A stretch of DNA of 59,513 nt, from NCBI GenBank assembly GCA_944321705.1, contig CALUMG010000014.1:1-59513 (forward strand), in the 5' to 3' direction. The stretch's first letter is position 1, and each line of letters begins with the position of its first letter. The translations under genes were made by a program, and so were the position numbers. Shown here one piece after another: positions 8,712 through 17,237 of this stretch. The notes below the pieces were generated by a model, which saw only the letters and a list, made by a program, of their open reading frames with translations, did no database searches and had not been told where the DNA came from. This DNA is from an uncultured Muribaculaceae bacterium. GTDB taxonomy: Bacteria; Bacteroidota; Bacteroidia; Bacteroidales; Muribaculaceae.

Positions 8712-9539
8712 TTATGTTTTTAAATTATATACGATTTGTTTTACTTCTTGAGCCAGATTGCGTTGTGATCGTCCGTTGACGAAAGTCTCCCATTTTATAG
8801 GCTTGCCTATGTAAATGGTGAACTTCTTGCCACGATTCTTGAACACTTCTCCGGGAAGGTATATCATTTCAATATTGAATTTTATACCGGCCTTTTCACG
8901 CAAATGCGCCGCTTTATAGAAAAAGTCGGAATTTAGCCCGTCAAAGAAAATAGGCACTACGTCGCGCCTATACTGTATGCTTTTGGAAATGAATCCTTTT
9001 GTCCAATCAAGATCACTGACTCTTCCGTCATTTTTACGTCTCGAGCACAATCCTGCGGGGAATGTAATTACTTGTGCATCGCTCATGAATGCCGCATTTA
9101 TCTTTTCGGCCACCTCGTGCGACTGTCTGCCAACTTTGTTGGCCGGTAGGAAAATATCGGCAAAAGGTGTCAACTGAGAAAGCATGTCGTTGACTATGAA
9201 CTTGATATTGTTGTCATATTGCTTGCCAAGCAACGAGATGAGAGCCATCCCGTCAAGGCCTCCCAACGGATGATTGGACGCAAAGATATACTTGCCGCTT
9301 CCTTTCGCCGGCAACAAGTGGCTGTTGACCACTTCCAGTTTTATGTCAAGATCAGATAGAATGGCATTGGCAAAATCGACTCCTTCGAGGTCCTTGTTTT
9401 TCAATAACAGATAATTCAATTCATCTTGGTGTATGATATTCTCCAGCCATTTCACAAGAAATGACGGGACAAAACGATAATATTTAGGCATTTTAGCCTT
9501 AAGGACCTTGGAAACGTCTATTTTAATCGTCTCTTTCAC
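8712..9539 (-). CDS. glsA: GlsA-like O-acyltransferase (PlsC family)
   Basis: A 275-residue lysophospholipid-acyltransferase-like protein at the inner face of the cytoplasmic membrane. The acyltransferase motif is NHPLGGLDG (His90, Asp96); a later block ITFPAGLCSRR matches the FPEGTxS motif of the family. In Bacteroides, GlsA adds the second, ester-linked acyl chain to the N-acyl-glycine made by GlsB. It is the first gene of a four-gene minus-strand operon. A TATATTTG -7 element sits 27 bases upstream of the start, inside a repeat that also drives the gene at 38123-39013. Confidence 0.85.
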   Translation of the reverse strand: MKETIKIDVSKVLKAKMPKYYRFVPSFLVKWLENIIHQDELNYLLLKNKDLEGVDFANAILSDLDIKLEVVNSHLLPAKGSGKYIFASNHPLGGLDGMALISLLGKQYDNNIKFIVNDMLSQLTPFADIFLPANKVGRQSHEVAEKINAAFMSDAQVITFPAGLCSRRKNDGRVSDLDWTKGFISKSIQYRRDVVPIFFDGLNSDFFYKAAHLREKAGIKFNIEMIYLPGEVFKNRGKKFTIYIGKPIKWETFVNGRSQRNLAQEVKQIVYNLKT

Positions 9540-9563
9540 TTATAAGGAAACGTAAAAACTTTA

Positions 9564-9632
9564 TGCAAATATAGTGAAAGTTGAGAGCAATAAGGAAAAA
9601 TCAACTTGTTTATTTTTTCCTTATTGCCGAAA
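9564..9632. repeat. Dispersed promoter-plus-hairpin repeat, copy 1
   Basis: Positions 9564-9595 are identical to 39041-39072. On the minus strand the segment supplies a perfect TATATTTG for glsA. It continues into a hairpin with GCAATAAGGAAAAA on one side and TTTTTTCCTTATTGC on the other. The 84-bp tandem units that follow are diverged copies of the same plan. Confidence 0.8.
9566..9573 (-). promoter_or_regulatory. -7 promoter element of the glsA operon
   Basis: CAAATATA on the plus strand is TATATTTG on the minus strand, matching TAnnTTTG. The predicted transcription start lies about 19 bases before the glsA ATG. Confidence 0.65.
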
Positions 9633-9800
9633 CGCATCCTATATTATCAAAATATAGTGAAAGGTGAATGCAGTGACAAACAAAAAACAACGTTTTTATG
9701 TTTGGATACGCTGAACCGCATCCTATATTATCAAAATATAGTGAAAGGTGAATGCAGTGACAAACAAAAAACAACGTTTTTATGTTTGGATACGCTGAAC
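9633..9800. repeat. Two identical 84-bp tandem repeats
   Basis: Unit 1 is 9633-9716 and unit 2 is 9717-9800; I see no difference between them. Each contains AATATAGTGAAAGGTGAATG, related to the dispersed promoter repeat, and an imperfect hairpin (CAAACAAAAAAC / GTTTTTATGTTTG). The frame that reads through both units is an artefact of the repeat, not a gene. Confidence 0.85.
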
Positions 9801-9805
9801 AAAAT

Positions 9806-9836
9806 ATTACTGGTGCGTAGAATACGCACCAGTAAT
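9806..9836. terminator. Perfect 14-bp hairpin
   Basis: ATTACTGGTGCGTA (9806-9819), loop GAA, then the exact complement (9823-9836). There is no T run. It may stabilise or end transcripts, or be a protein-binding palindrome. The rest of the 9540-9949 gap is the repeats described separately. Confidence 0.5.
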
Positions 9837-9949
9837 AGTCCCTATGAAAACAGATCCTAATTTAGATATATGCTTTGAGATAGTCATTTATTGGTTTGAG
9901 GTTCACTGAACCCCATCTTACCATACAATCTCAAAAACGGCCGTTTTCC

Positions 9950-10666
9950 TTAAAGTACCGGCATTTTTATTGTTTTGGTTGTGCTTGAGGTTATATATGT
10001 CACTATGACGACGGGAGAGCTTGTATTGTCAAGAGGTATCACTGCAGTTTGTTGTATCTCCCCGGTAAATAGGAGTTTCCCGGATAAATCGAAAACAGAA
10101 AGGGACAAACTTTCATGAGCATTAACATATAAGTTTTTATTTTCGATCTGAACGTCAACTTCATTAATCTCTGCGTTCTCTACGGATGACAGGATCAAAT
10201 CCAAGTCTTGCGGATCAATGTAATCATTTATTGAATAGATCGGAGAATACACTCTGTTACCGTTTGGGAAAATTGCGCATATCTTAAAATAAGTGCCCCA
10301 GTGCAGGTTTGGTATGGTTATATTTGTTGATGTAATGGGATATTCTGCTACAGCCCCAAAAAACAAATCACTTGGGTCTGAGTCCGTAACGTAAGAAGTT
10401 GTGCGATAGAATAACAAACGGCTTGTATTTTCCGGCAAAGAGACTGAAAAATTTAACGTGCCAACACAGTCAAATTCTGACCAGTTATAATCATAAAATA
10501 GTTGGTAGTTGTATGTGATGTCTTGAATTAACGGTTCGTCAGAATCCATTAATTCAATGGTGTCAATACTCATCGCTTTTGCATTAATTGAAAAAGCAAA
10601 AAACGTCAATAATAGAAACAACAGTCTATTATTTAAATAATACTTTAGAGGTTCTGGATTCGCCAT
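9950..10666 (-). CDS. Secreted hypothetical protein with T9SS-like C-terminal domain
   Basis: A 238-residue exported protein. The signal peptide runs through LLFLLLTFFAFSINAKA. The middle is beta-rich and resembles a fibronectin-like or DUF-type sandwich with no recognised active site. The C-terminus (LSVFDLSGKLLFTGEI ... TTKTIKMPVL) matches the pattern of type IX secretion sorting tails. The start lies inside the end of the upstream gene (38-base overlap), which suggests co-expression. Function unknown. Confidence 0.6.
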   Translation of the reverse strand: MANPEPLKYYLNNRLLFLLLTFFAFSINAKAMSIDTIELMDSDEPLIQDITYNYQLFYDYNWSEFDCVGTLNFSVSLPENTSRLLFYRTTSYVTDSDPSDLFFGAVAEYPITSTNITIPNLHWGTYFKICAIFPNGNRVYSPIYSINDYIDPQDLDLILSSVENAEINEVDVQIENKNLYVNAHESLSLSVFDLSGKLLFTGEIQQTAVIPLDNTSSPVVIVTYITSSTTKTIKMPVL

Positions 10667-12320
10667 TGTCTAATATTATTTCTTTTATATATATTCCACG
10701 TTTAAATGTCTGATTCTCAAACTCAGATGGAGTTCCACTAAATACGGGAGTTCCGTCCATAGTGTATAAAATGATTTTTACAATATGGGAATCCGGGATA
10801 TCTAATGATATGTCAGGATCTGTTTCACCGGAAACGGGAGCAAATTCCATAGTTTCAGAGGCAGTGTCATATTTGTTGGAAACAATTACAGTTACCCAAC
10901 TATAATAGAGATTTGTGATATTTCCTGTTTTTACATGGGCGATATATGGCTCATCAAATCGATATCTTCTAAGAGTCGTATTATATTCTTCTTCAACCTC
11001 TACAGAAACATAATCGGCTCCGGTGTAACGTACATTAAAAGTTAAGTAGAATTCATACTCGCCATTATCGACAACAGTGAGATCATCGATGGAAAATATG
11101 ATTGGTTCCAATTCCAATGAGAGCGTGAACGGAATGGCACTGTACCGCTTGCCATCTAAGGTGTAGTCGCATTCTATCCGGCCTTCCAGATCCCCGTTTA
11201 CATTGACAAAGTAATTGTCAGGGGATGAAATTTCAGCAATGGTGAAACTCTCGCCTGTCCCATCGAATATCCGGGTGTAATTGCCCTGCTTGTCCTTCAA
11301 CAAGAATCTCCAGCTATAGTTGGAAATATTCTTGTCCCCTTTTAAAAGTGAAAACGTATGAGGCTCATAGGATGAACCTATTCCATTGTTCGAGATGTTA
11401 TCACACTTGATTGAAAGGCCGGACAGGGGCAAATCCCATCCGATTGCCCTTAGGATGTCGCATGTTTCATCATCAATCGACAAATCTATGTTGCCTTGCC
11501 CCAGCGAATGGGACATGATGGAATTTTCGTCATCAAAGTAGCATAACGACACATCTTGGACGAATTCATCGGGAGCATATATTTTGTAATCCTGAGATTC
11601 CGTATGGGCGTAGACTTTATTAGATTTCACAAAATCGGCCATGGCAGAACTCCCCTCGGAAAGATTGGACAAAGCATTGCCGTCACAATACAATAGCTTA
11701 TCAAAGTATGTTGGATGCTCCAAGAAGTAATAAAACTTATCTTTACTCCTTTCAACTATGCTGGACCCGAAGCCAAGGCATCTTGCAATTCCCCTCAGCA
11801 CCATTGTCGGCAGGTTATAATCAGACGTGGCGTCATTTGAAAATCTACAGTTCCAATCGATATCAGAATTTAAAATAACATATCCGTCGGGACTGTCGAT
11901 TGACCCATATGGAAAATTTGATATTTGTGAGGCGAGAGCGCAGGGACAGCCCATTAAATCGGGAGTTGCACTGTATATTACATCACATATCATCGAGATA
12001 TCATTCCCGAGAGGTTCAAATGAGACGGATATGAATATGGGTTGGGTCGCAGGAAGTTTTGATTCCCACAATCCCTTTGCCACCAAAATGGATGTTTGGA
12101 CGGAATCGGGTAAAGATTCATCATAAGTCATGACAATGTTCCCTCCGTTATTCGACAAGCGTTCTGCTTTAAGGGGAATCCCTTGATTGTTGAAAGATGA
12201 AGCGTAGTTTCTGATTCTTTCAATGTATCGGATGCTCCTCTTTTGAATATCCGAAGCGGATGCTTGGGAACAAGCCGCACCTTACAATATGGCCGAAATA
12301 AGTAAGGTTAACAGTTTCAT
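10629..12320 (-). pseudogene. Secreted metalloprotease-like protein with degenerate active site and an in-frame stop in the signal peptide
   Basis: The intact frame 10629-12158 (509 residues) lacks an export signal. Reading upstream in the same frame gives a signal sequence starting at ATG 12318-12320 (MKLLTLLISAIL), then a TAA at 12282-12284, then GAACSQASASDIQKR and on into the long frame. One nonsense codon therefore separates the signal peptide from the body. The body resembles secreted metzincins: VLRGIARCLGFGSS stands where HExxHxxGFxSS is expected, and the block IMSHSLGQG ... LRAIGWDLPLSG follows. The zinc histidines and glutamate are absent. Ig-like domains and a T9SS-like tail (VKIILYTMDGTPVFSG) complete it. 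Either a pseudogene, or a sequencing error in a pseudoenzyme gene. Confidence 0.75.
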
Positions 12321-12540
12321 AAAACGGCGTATAAATTGACATATTATGTTTTATATCTGCTGTAAAATTATGAATTAATTTTAAAATTGCAAAAAATATC
12401 ATCTTTTTGTCATTCCTAACCCCAACATATGTATATTCAACAAACACGAATTCACTTGAAATAACAATATTGCTTTTACATGTCAATTCAATTGACCAAC
12501 AAGAATCGCCCTACTTGTTGTAAAATCGACAGTTCAAATG

Positions 12541-12548
12541 TAAATTTG
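12541..12548 (+). promoter_or_regulatory. -7 promoter element of the TPR histidine kinase
   Basis: TAAATTTG matches TAnnTTTG and places transcription start near 12555, just before the ATG at 12568. Confidence 0.5.
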
Positions 12549-12567
12549 TATCTCAAACCCAATATAT

Positions 12568-14631
12568 ATGGCACATAATAGACATTGCTCCATCAAACAA
12601 AGGAGGTTGACAACATTGTTGATGATGGCAATCATGATAGTTCCCGTTTTCATGACCAACAGTTGCCGTAAGCAATGTGCTGCCGGCCACAGCCAAGAAA
12701 GCATGCTTGTTGATTCAATATATGACAATCTGATCGACTCAATATACATTAATCCGCGTCATGTCATCAATATAATCGATAGTGCGCAAAAAAGCACTAT
12801 CGATAGCTTGAACTATTACAAGCTCGAACTTTTAAAGGGAGCCGCGTTAAGCAACACTGCGGAAACCGAAAAAAGGGAAAAAGTTTATGAAAGAACCCTT
12901 GATTATTGCCGTCGCACCGATAATTACGAGCTCGAAGCAATGTGGTGGAATTCCCATGCCATCCACATGGACATAAACATAGGCGACCGTGACTCTGCCC
13001 AGCGATGCTTTGAACATGCCTACAAGCTTTTGGAGACATCCGGCAACAAACAGCAACTAATATCGGTTTGCATCAATCTCGCTGATGCGTGCAAACAAAC
13101 CGGCGACATAGCTCGTTCAACTCAATATTACCGTCGTGCCTTGACATTGTGCGATTCATTGAATCTTGAGAAAGACATTTTCAACATATATGTGGGACTT
13201 GGACAAACTTATTCCGAAATAGAAAATTTCAAGGAAGCCGACATCTACTTCAAGAAAGCTTTGAATATAATCGACAACAAGCCTCCTTACGACAAATATT
13301 TCTTTTATAATTCATACGGCAACTGCTTATTTCTCCAAGGCAAATATGCCGAAGCACTGAAACAATTCCGTAACGCCGGGCAAATTGCCGACAACTTCAG
13401 TGTCCCGACTTTCAAATGCATCGTCGAAACCAACCTGAGTGAAGTGCTTATGATGATGGGACATTATGATTCGGCTCATCATCACATTAATAAAGCGCAT
13501 GAATTGTTCAATGAATCGGAATCGGGGGCGGTACTTAAATTTTATCTCCACAGTCTTGCCGGCGACCTTGCCTTGCATGAAAACAACACGACCGCCGCAA
13601 TGAAATATTTTAAAGCAGCCGGCGACACACTGGCCGTCGGCCCTCGTGAAATGGCTCTTCACTATAATCGCCTTCACCGCTTTTTCAGCATGACGCACGA
13701 TTACAAGAATGCATATAAATACCTGCTGAGAGCCGACTACTACAACGACTCAATCAACAATTACAATGTGCGGAACCAAATGGCCGAACTTGACTACCGA
13801 TACACTCAAGACACTACCATACTGCAACAGCAATTGATTATATCGGAAAAAGAGGGCCGTGTGGAATCGCTTGAGATGCAAATTTTCATTATTGTGCTCG
13901 TTGTATTGCTTGTGGCCCTGTTCGTGACTGTGATATTGATGCACACTCGCCGTCGTCGCATAATGAAAGAAGAAGAACTAAAGCAATCTCTATATTCCAT
14001 GCGTCTTGCCAACATAAGGAATCGCATATCGCCTCACTTCGTGTTCAACATCTTGAACAGGGAACTAAGTGGGACAAACAAAAACATCGACAACCTTGTC
14101 ACATTGCTGAGAATGAACCTGCAACTATGCGACAGATACACAGTGTCACTGCAAGAAGAACTTGAATTTGTAGATACTTATGTATATTCCGAAATGCCGT
14201 CGCTCGGAGATGATTTTGAATACAAAAAGTTGATTTCGCCAAAAGTGGACACCGAATCGTTCATCATGCCATCGATGCTCATTCAAATATTTGTCGAAAA
14301 TGCCATCAAACATGGACTACGCGGTTATGAAGGGCACAAATATTTGCATATAATCGTCGACAAGACCGGCTCGGCCACCACGATAACAATAAAAAACAAT
14401 GGCCACATGACAAGCCACGCAACGGCCATGAGCAAAACAGGTACAGGAATGCGAGTGGTAACACAAACCATAAACATACTCAACGAGCGGAACGAAAAGA
14501 AAATAAATCTCCTTGTATCGTCGCCTCAAAGCAATAATGGCTCTCCTAACGAATGGAATGTCACTATATCCATTCCCGACGGGTTTGATTTCAGCCCTAT
14601 GAATTCTCGCATAGCAAGCTGTAAAGCATAA
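12568..14631 (+). CDS. TPR-domain sensor histidine kinase (LytS/YehU-type catalytic region)
   Basis: A 687-residue membrane sensor. An N-terminal hydrophobic signal or anchor (LLMMAIMIVPVFM) precedes a periplasmic TPR array (about 60-410, for example DIARSTQYYRRALTLCDSL and FKEADIYFKKALNII). A transmembrane helix follows at about 437-461 (IFIIVLVVLLVALFVTVILM). The cytoplasmic part has the His_kinase phospho-acceptor box IRNRISPHFVFNIL (His near 490) and an HATPase N-box FVENAIKHG (near 575). Such kinases usually pair with LytTR or other response regulators. None is adjacent, so it is an orphan here. The ligand is unknown. Confidence 0.85.
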   Translation: MAHNRHCSIKQRRLTTLLMMAIMIVPVFMTNSCRKQCAAGHSQESMLVDSIYDNLIDSIYINPRHVINIIDSAQKSTIDSLNYYKLELLKGAALSNTAETEKREKVYERTLDYCRRTDNYELEAMWWNSHAIHMDINIGDRDSAQRCFEHAYKLLETSGNKQQLISVCINLADACKQTGDIARSTQYYRRALTLCDSLNLEKDIFNIYVGLGQTYSEIENFKEADIYFKKALNIIDNKPPYDKYFFYNSYGNCLFLQGKYAEALKQFRNAGQIADNFSVPTFKCIVETNLSEVLMMMGHYDSAHHHINKAHELFNESESGAVLKFYLHSLAGDLALHENNTTAAMKYFKAAGDTLAVGPREMALHYNRLHRFFSMTHDYKNAYKYLLRADYYNDSINNYNVRNQMAELDYRYTQDTTILQQQLIISEKEGRVESLEMQIFIIVLVVLLVALFVTVILMHTRRRRIMKEEELKQSLYSMRLANIRNRISPHFVFNILNRELSGTNKNIDNLVTLLRMNLQLCDRYTVSLQEELEFVDTYVYSEMPSLGDDFEYKKLISPKVDTESFIMPSMLIQIFVENAIKHGLRGYEGHKYLHIIVDKTGSATTITIKNNGHMTSHATAMSKTGTGMRVVTQTINILNERNEKKINLLVSSPQSNNGSPNEWNVTISIPDGFDFSPMNSRIASCKA

Positions 14632-14641
14632 TCACAAACAC

Positions 14642-14674
14642 AAAAAAAGGTTGCGCGCCCTAAAGCACGCAACC
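14642..14674 (-). terminator. Terminator of the Hsp20 gene
   Basis: GGTTGCG (14649-14655) and CGCAACC (14668-14674). On the minus strand the stem is followed by seven T residues. Confidence 0.75.
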
Positions 14675-14702
14675 CACATAAACCTTAATAAGCCGCTTAC
14701 GA

Positions 14703-15155
14703 TTAATGAATGTCAATAACACGGTTTACTTTGGATTTTTCGTCAGGAGAAAGTTTCGGCAAGTCTATGGTCAGCACTCCGTTGTTGACCGACGCGTCAA
14801 TCTTGTCCACATCGACATTGTCGGGAAGCACAAACGCTTGCTGGAACTTTGAGTAAGAAAATTCCCGACGCAAGTACTTTTTATCGCCTTTGTCGTCTTC
14901 ATTTTTCTCACTCTTCTTTTCCATAGTGATTACCAATTCATTGTTTTCCCCGATATGCACGTCGAAATCTTCTTTTGACATGCCCGGAGCGGCTACTTCA
15001 ACTTTGTAATCTTTGTCGTTTTCTATGACATTGATTGCAGGAGCAGTGGCGTTGGCCCTAATCATCCAATCGTTATCGAAGAAATCATTAAAGAAACTCG
15101 GTAACCAATTCTGGTTGTTGTATTTCTTAATCGATGACATAGTTGTAACCTCCAA
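14703..15155 (-). CDS. Hsp20 / small heat-shock protein
   Basis: A 150-residue ATP-independent chaperone that holds unfolding proteins in the cytoplasm. The alpha-crystallin domain covers about 35-140: VEVAAPGMSKEDFDVHIGENNELVITMEKK, a charged loop rich in K, E and D, then FSYSKFQQAFVLPDNVDVDKIDASVNNGVLTIDLPK. It ends in an IxV-like tail (VNRVIDIH). It is a single gene with its own terminator. Length and motifs fit bacterial Hsp20 well. Confidence 0.93.
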   Translation of the reverse strand: MEVTTMSSIKKYNNQNWLPSFFNDFFDNDWMIRANATAPAINVIENDKDYKVEVAAPGMSKEDFDVHIGENNELVITMEKKSEKNEDDKGDKKYLRREFSYSKFQQAFVLPDNVDVDKIDASVNNGVLTIDLPKLSPDEKSKVNRVIDIH

Positions 15156-15464
15156 TTATATTGTTAAACCTTTCTTCCTGAATCCCTCCGCCCTTTTGAG
15201 GGTTTCGCGATTCACTTAGGATATATGACAAATGACATGCCTCTGCAAGTCGTCGACCTGTTTTTTAACCTCGTGCAAACTTTTTTAAAAGTGCGTACAG
15301 GGCTTTTAAACTTAGATAAACTTAGTTTACATGCGAGCATGACAAAAGCGGACATTCTGTCCAATCGGGCATGACAAATTATTCCTTTCACATGAAAAAC
15401 GGCCATGAGGAGAAAATTCCACATGGCCGCCTTGTGACTAATGTCATGCTATGATTTTAGCATG
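15156..15464. other. Intergenic region between hsp20 and the T9SS-tailed protein
   Basis: About 300 bases without a supported gene. It holds the 5' region of hsp20 and, at 15391-15429, the terminator of the gene at 15465. A 70-codon minus-strand frame at 15212-15424 has no family features and overlaps the terminator. Confidence 0.6.
15391..15429 (-). terminator. Terminator of the SusC/SusD operon
   Basis: CGGCCATG (15400-15407) and CATGGCCG (15422-15429), followed on the minus strand by a run of T. Confidence 0.75.
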
Positions 15465-17198
15465 TCACTTCTTTATCATTTTCAATGTGTAAGATTGTCC
15501 TTCCGATAGGGCATTCACGATATACACTCCGTTATTAAGGCCGGCAACGTCAAGCGAATTGACATCGTTTGCCTTGAGAACTACTCGTCCGTCGAGCGAC
15601 AACACTGTCACATCGCACGAAGCACTGAAGTTGATTACGTCAACCACAGGATTAGGATACATTGTGACAGCAGCAGCCAAGTCTTCTGCAATTGCGTTCA
15701 CGCCAAGGCCTGTCACATCGTAAGTTGTGAATTTGATGCCTGTAACTGTAGCTTCGGTGGATGCCCTTGTAATGAGCGCACCGCCATTGCTGCCGGCAAC
15801 ACCTATGGTATAATCGCTGAATTCCTGTGCCGACATTTCACCGCTGGTCGGGTTGACAGCATAGAACAACGGAGCAACCGCAGAATAATCCTTCTTCAAT
15901 TCACTGCGTCCATAAAGATAAATACAATTGCCCGAGATCACGCTACCGTTCATTATTTCTTCATTGACCGTGGCATCGCCTTCGTCAAATCCGGTGGCCG
16001 AAGCCCAGTTAACCTCAAAAGTAGACTTGTTCAACGAAGCTGCAAACATGTCATTGCTGCCAAGAGCCTGCAATTGCTGGTCAAATCCAAGAGCCCCTTG
16101 GAAGATACCTGTGATAAACAAGTTATCTCCACTTGCCGTGATGGCATCAATGCTCGTGCTAATATATTCATCGTCGGTAGTTACAGGATCAAACTCCTTT
16201 AGGACGTTTACTGCATGAGTGTCAAGATTCACACTTGCAACGGTGTATCCAAACACATATCCGATTCCGGTGTCTGAAAGCGGAACATCCACTGTCTGCT
16301 CGCTTCCATAGACGTTGAATTTCGTAAGACCTGTCGAAATTGTTCCTACATACAATGTATTGCCATCGGCAGTAGCATTCAACGAACGGACCTCTTCGCT
16401 CGTAATCAACTTGGTGAAATCGCGGTTGTTGACAATCACCGGGAACGATGCAGCTTCAAGTTCGCCGTTCAATTCAATGACAACGCCTGCCCTCGACAAC
16501 ATGTAGTAACCTATTCCAAATGCATCATAAGAGCCTGAAACCGCAGTCTGAGTTGACTTGGCGTTGCTCAACTGGCCGGTGAACACAGCCGAAGCATACA
16601 GCACGCCATCAGACTCAAATAGGTTGTTCAACGTGCAATAAATATCCCCGTCATATGGGAAATACATGCCGGTAGCATCAAGTGCTGCCACATGTTCGGG
16701 AAGAATGTCACCTACAGCAAGCAACACACCGTCCTTGTCATAGTGGGCGATGAACGATGCAGCTTGAGTAACGGTATATGCTCCGCTTTCTTGATATCCG
16801 TAACGAATGATTGAACTGCCGTTGGTACTTCCGAATTCCACTTCATCGGCAAATGTTCCTGCCACATAAACACCACCGTCGTTATCGGCAAGCATTGAAG
16901 TGACAGTAGCCGAACCCAAGATAGAAACTTTCCATTTTTCAGACAGATTAGCGTCATACTTTATGACGTATGAACTTGCACCTATTACATCAAAACCTCC
17001 AAACGGAGTGTCATAAACGCCCGAAACATACAAATCAGAACCGCTGTATGCCATTGCGCTGTAAGAAGATGCATTCTCGGCATTGGAGATGATTCCTTCA
17101 AGCGAAACAGAACCCGTTTCACTCATAGTGACGCTTGCGCTTGCTACAATATTCATTGCCAGCGCAGCAATAGCCATACAAGTAAAAATTTTCTTCAT
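15465..17198 (-). CDS. Secreted propeller-like protein with T9SS sorting tail
   Basis: A 577-residue exported protein with signal peptide MKKIFTCMAIAALAMNIVASAS. The body has repeated strand-turn units such as SDLYVSGVYDTPFGGFDV, GGVYVAGTFADEVEFG and DNLFITGIFQGALGFDQ, which resemble SBBP-type beta-propeller repeats. The C-terminus (MYPNPVVDVINF ... VTVLSLDGRVVLKA ... LKMIKK) is a type A T9SS sorting domain, so a cell-surface location is likely. It follows susD by 39 bases and is the last gene of the metalloprotease-SusC-SusD operon. The start at 17198 is chosen over 17231 to begin with the signal peptide. The ligand is unknown. Confidence 0.75.
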   Translation of the reverse strand: MKKIFTCMAIAALAMNIVASASVTMSETGSVSLEGIISNAENASSYSAMAYSGSDLYVSGVYDTPFGGFDVIGASSYVIKYDANLSEKWKVSILGSATVTSMLADNDGGVYVAGTFADEVEFGSTNGSSIIRYGYQESGAYTVTQAASFIAHYDKDGVLLAVGDILPEHVAALDATGMYFPYDGDIYCTLNNLFESDGVLYASAVFTGQLSNAKSTQTAVSGSYDAFGIGYYMLSRAGVVIELNGELEAASFPVIVNNRDFTKLITSEEVRSLNATADGNTLYVGTISTGLTKFNVYGSEQTVDVPLSDTGIGYVFGYTVASVNLDTHAVNVLKEFDPVTTDDEYISTSIDAITASGDNLFITGIFQGALGFDQQLQALGSNDMFAASLNKSTFEVNWASATGFDEGDATVNEEIMNGSVISGNCIYLYGRSELKKDYSAVAPLFYAVNPTSGEMSAQEFSDYTIGVAGSNGGALITRASTEATVTGIKFTTYDVTGLGVNAIAEDLAAAVTMYPNPVVDVINFSASCDVTVLSLDGRVVLKANDVNSLDVAGLNNGVYIVNALSEGQSYTLKMIKK

Positions 17199-17237
17199 AT
17201 CCTTTATGTTTAAATGTGGTTTTATAATCACTTATCC

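Noticed and set aside
9606..9860. An 84-codon plus-strand frame with two identical 28-residue repeats
   Set aside because: It exists only because the 84-bp tandem unit is a multiple of three; the sequence is a noncoding repeat related to a promoter element.
12220..12486. An 88-codon minus-strand frame upstream of the protease-like gene
   Set aside because: It overlaps the real signal peptide in another frame and has no recognisable features.
15212..15424. A 70-codon minus-strand frame upstream of hsp20
   Set aside because: No family features, and it runs into the terminator hairpin of the SusC/SusD operon.
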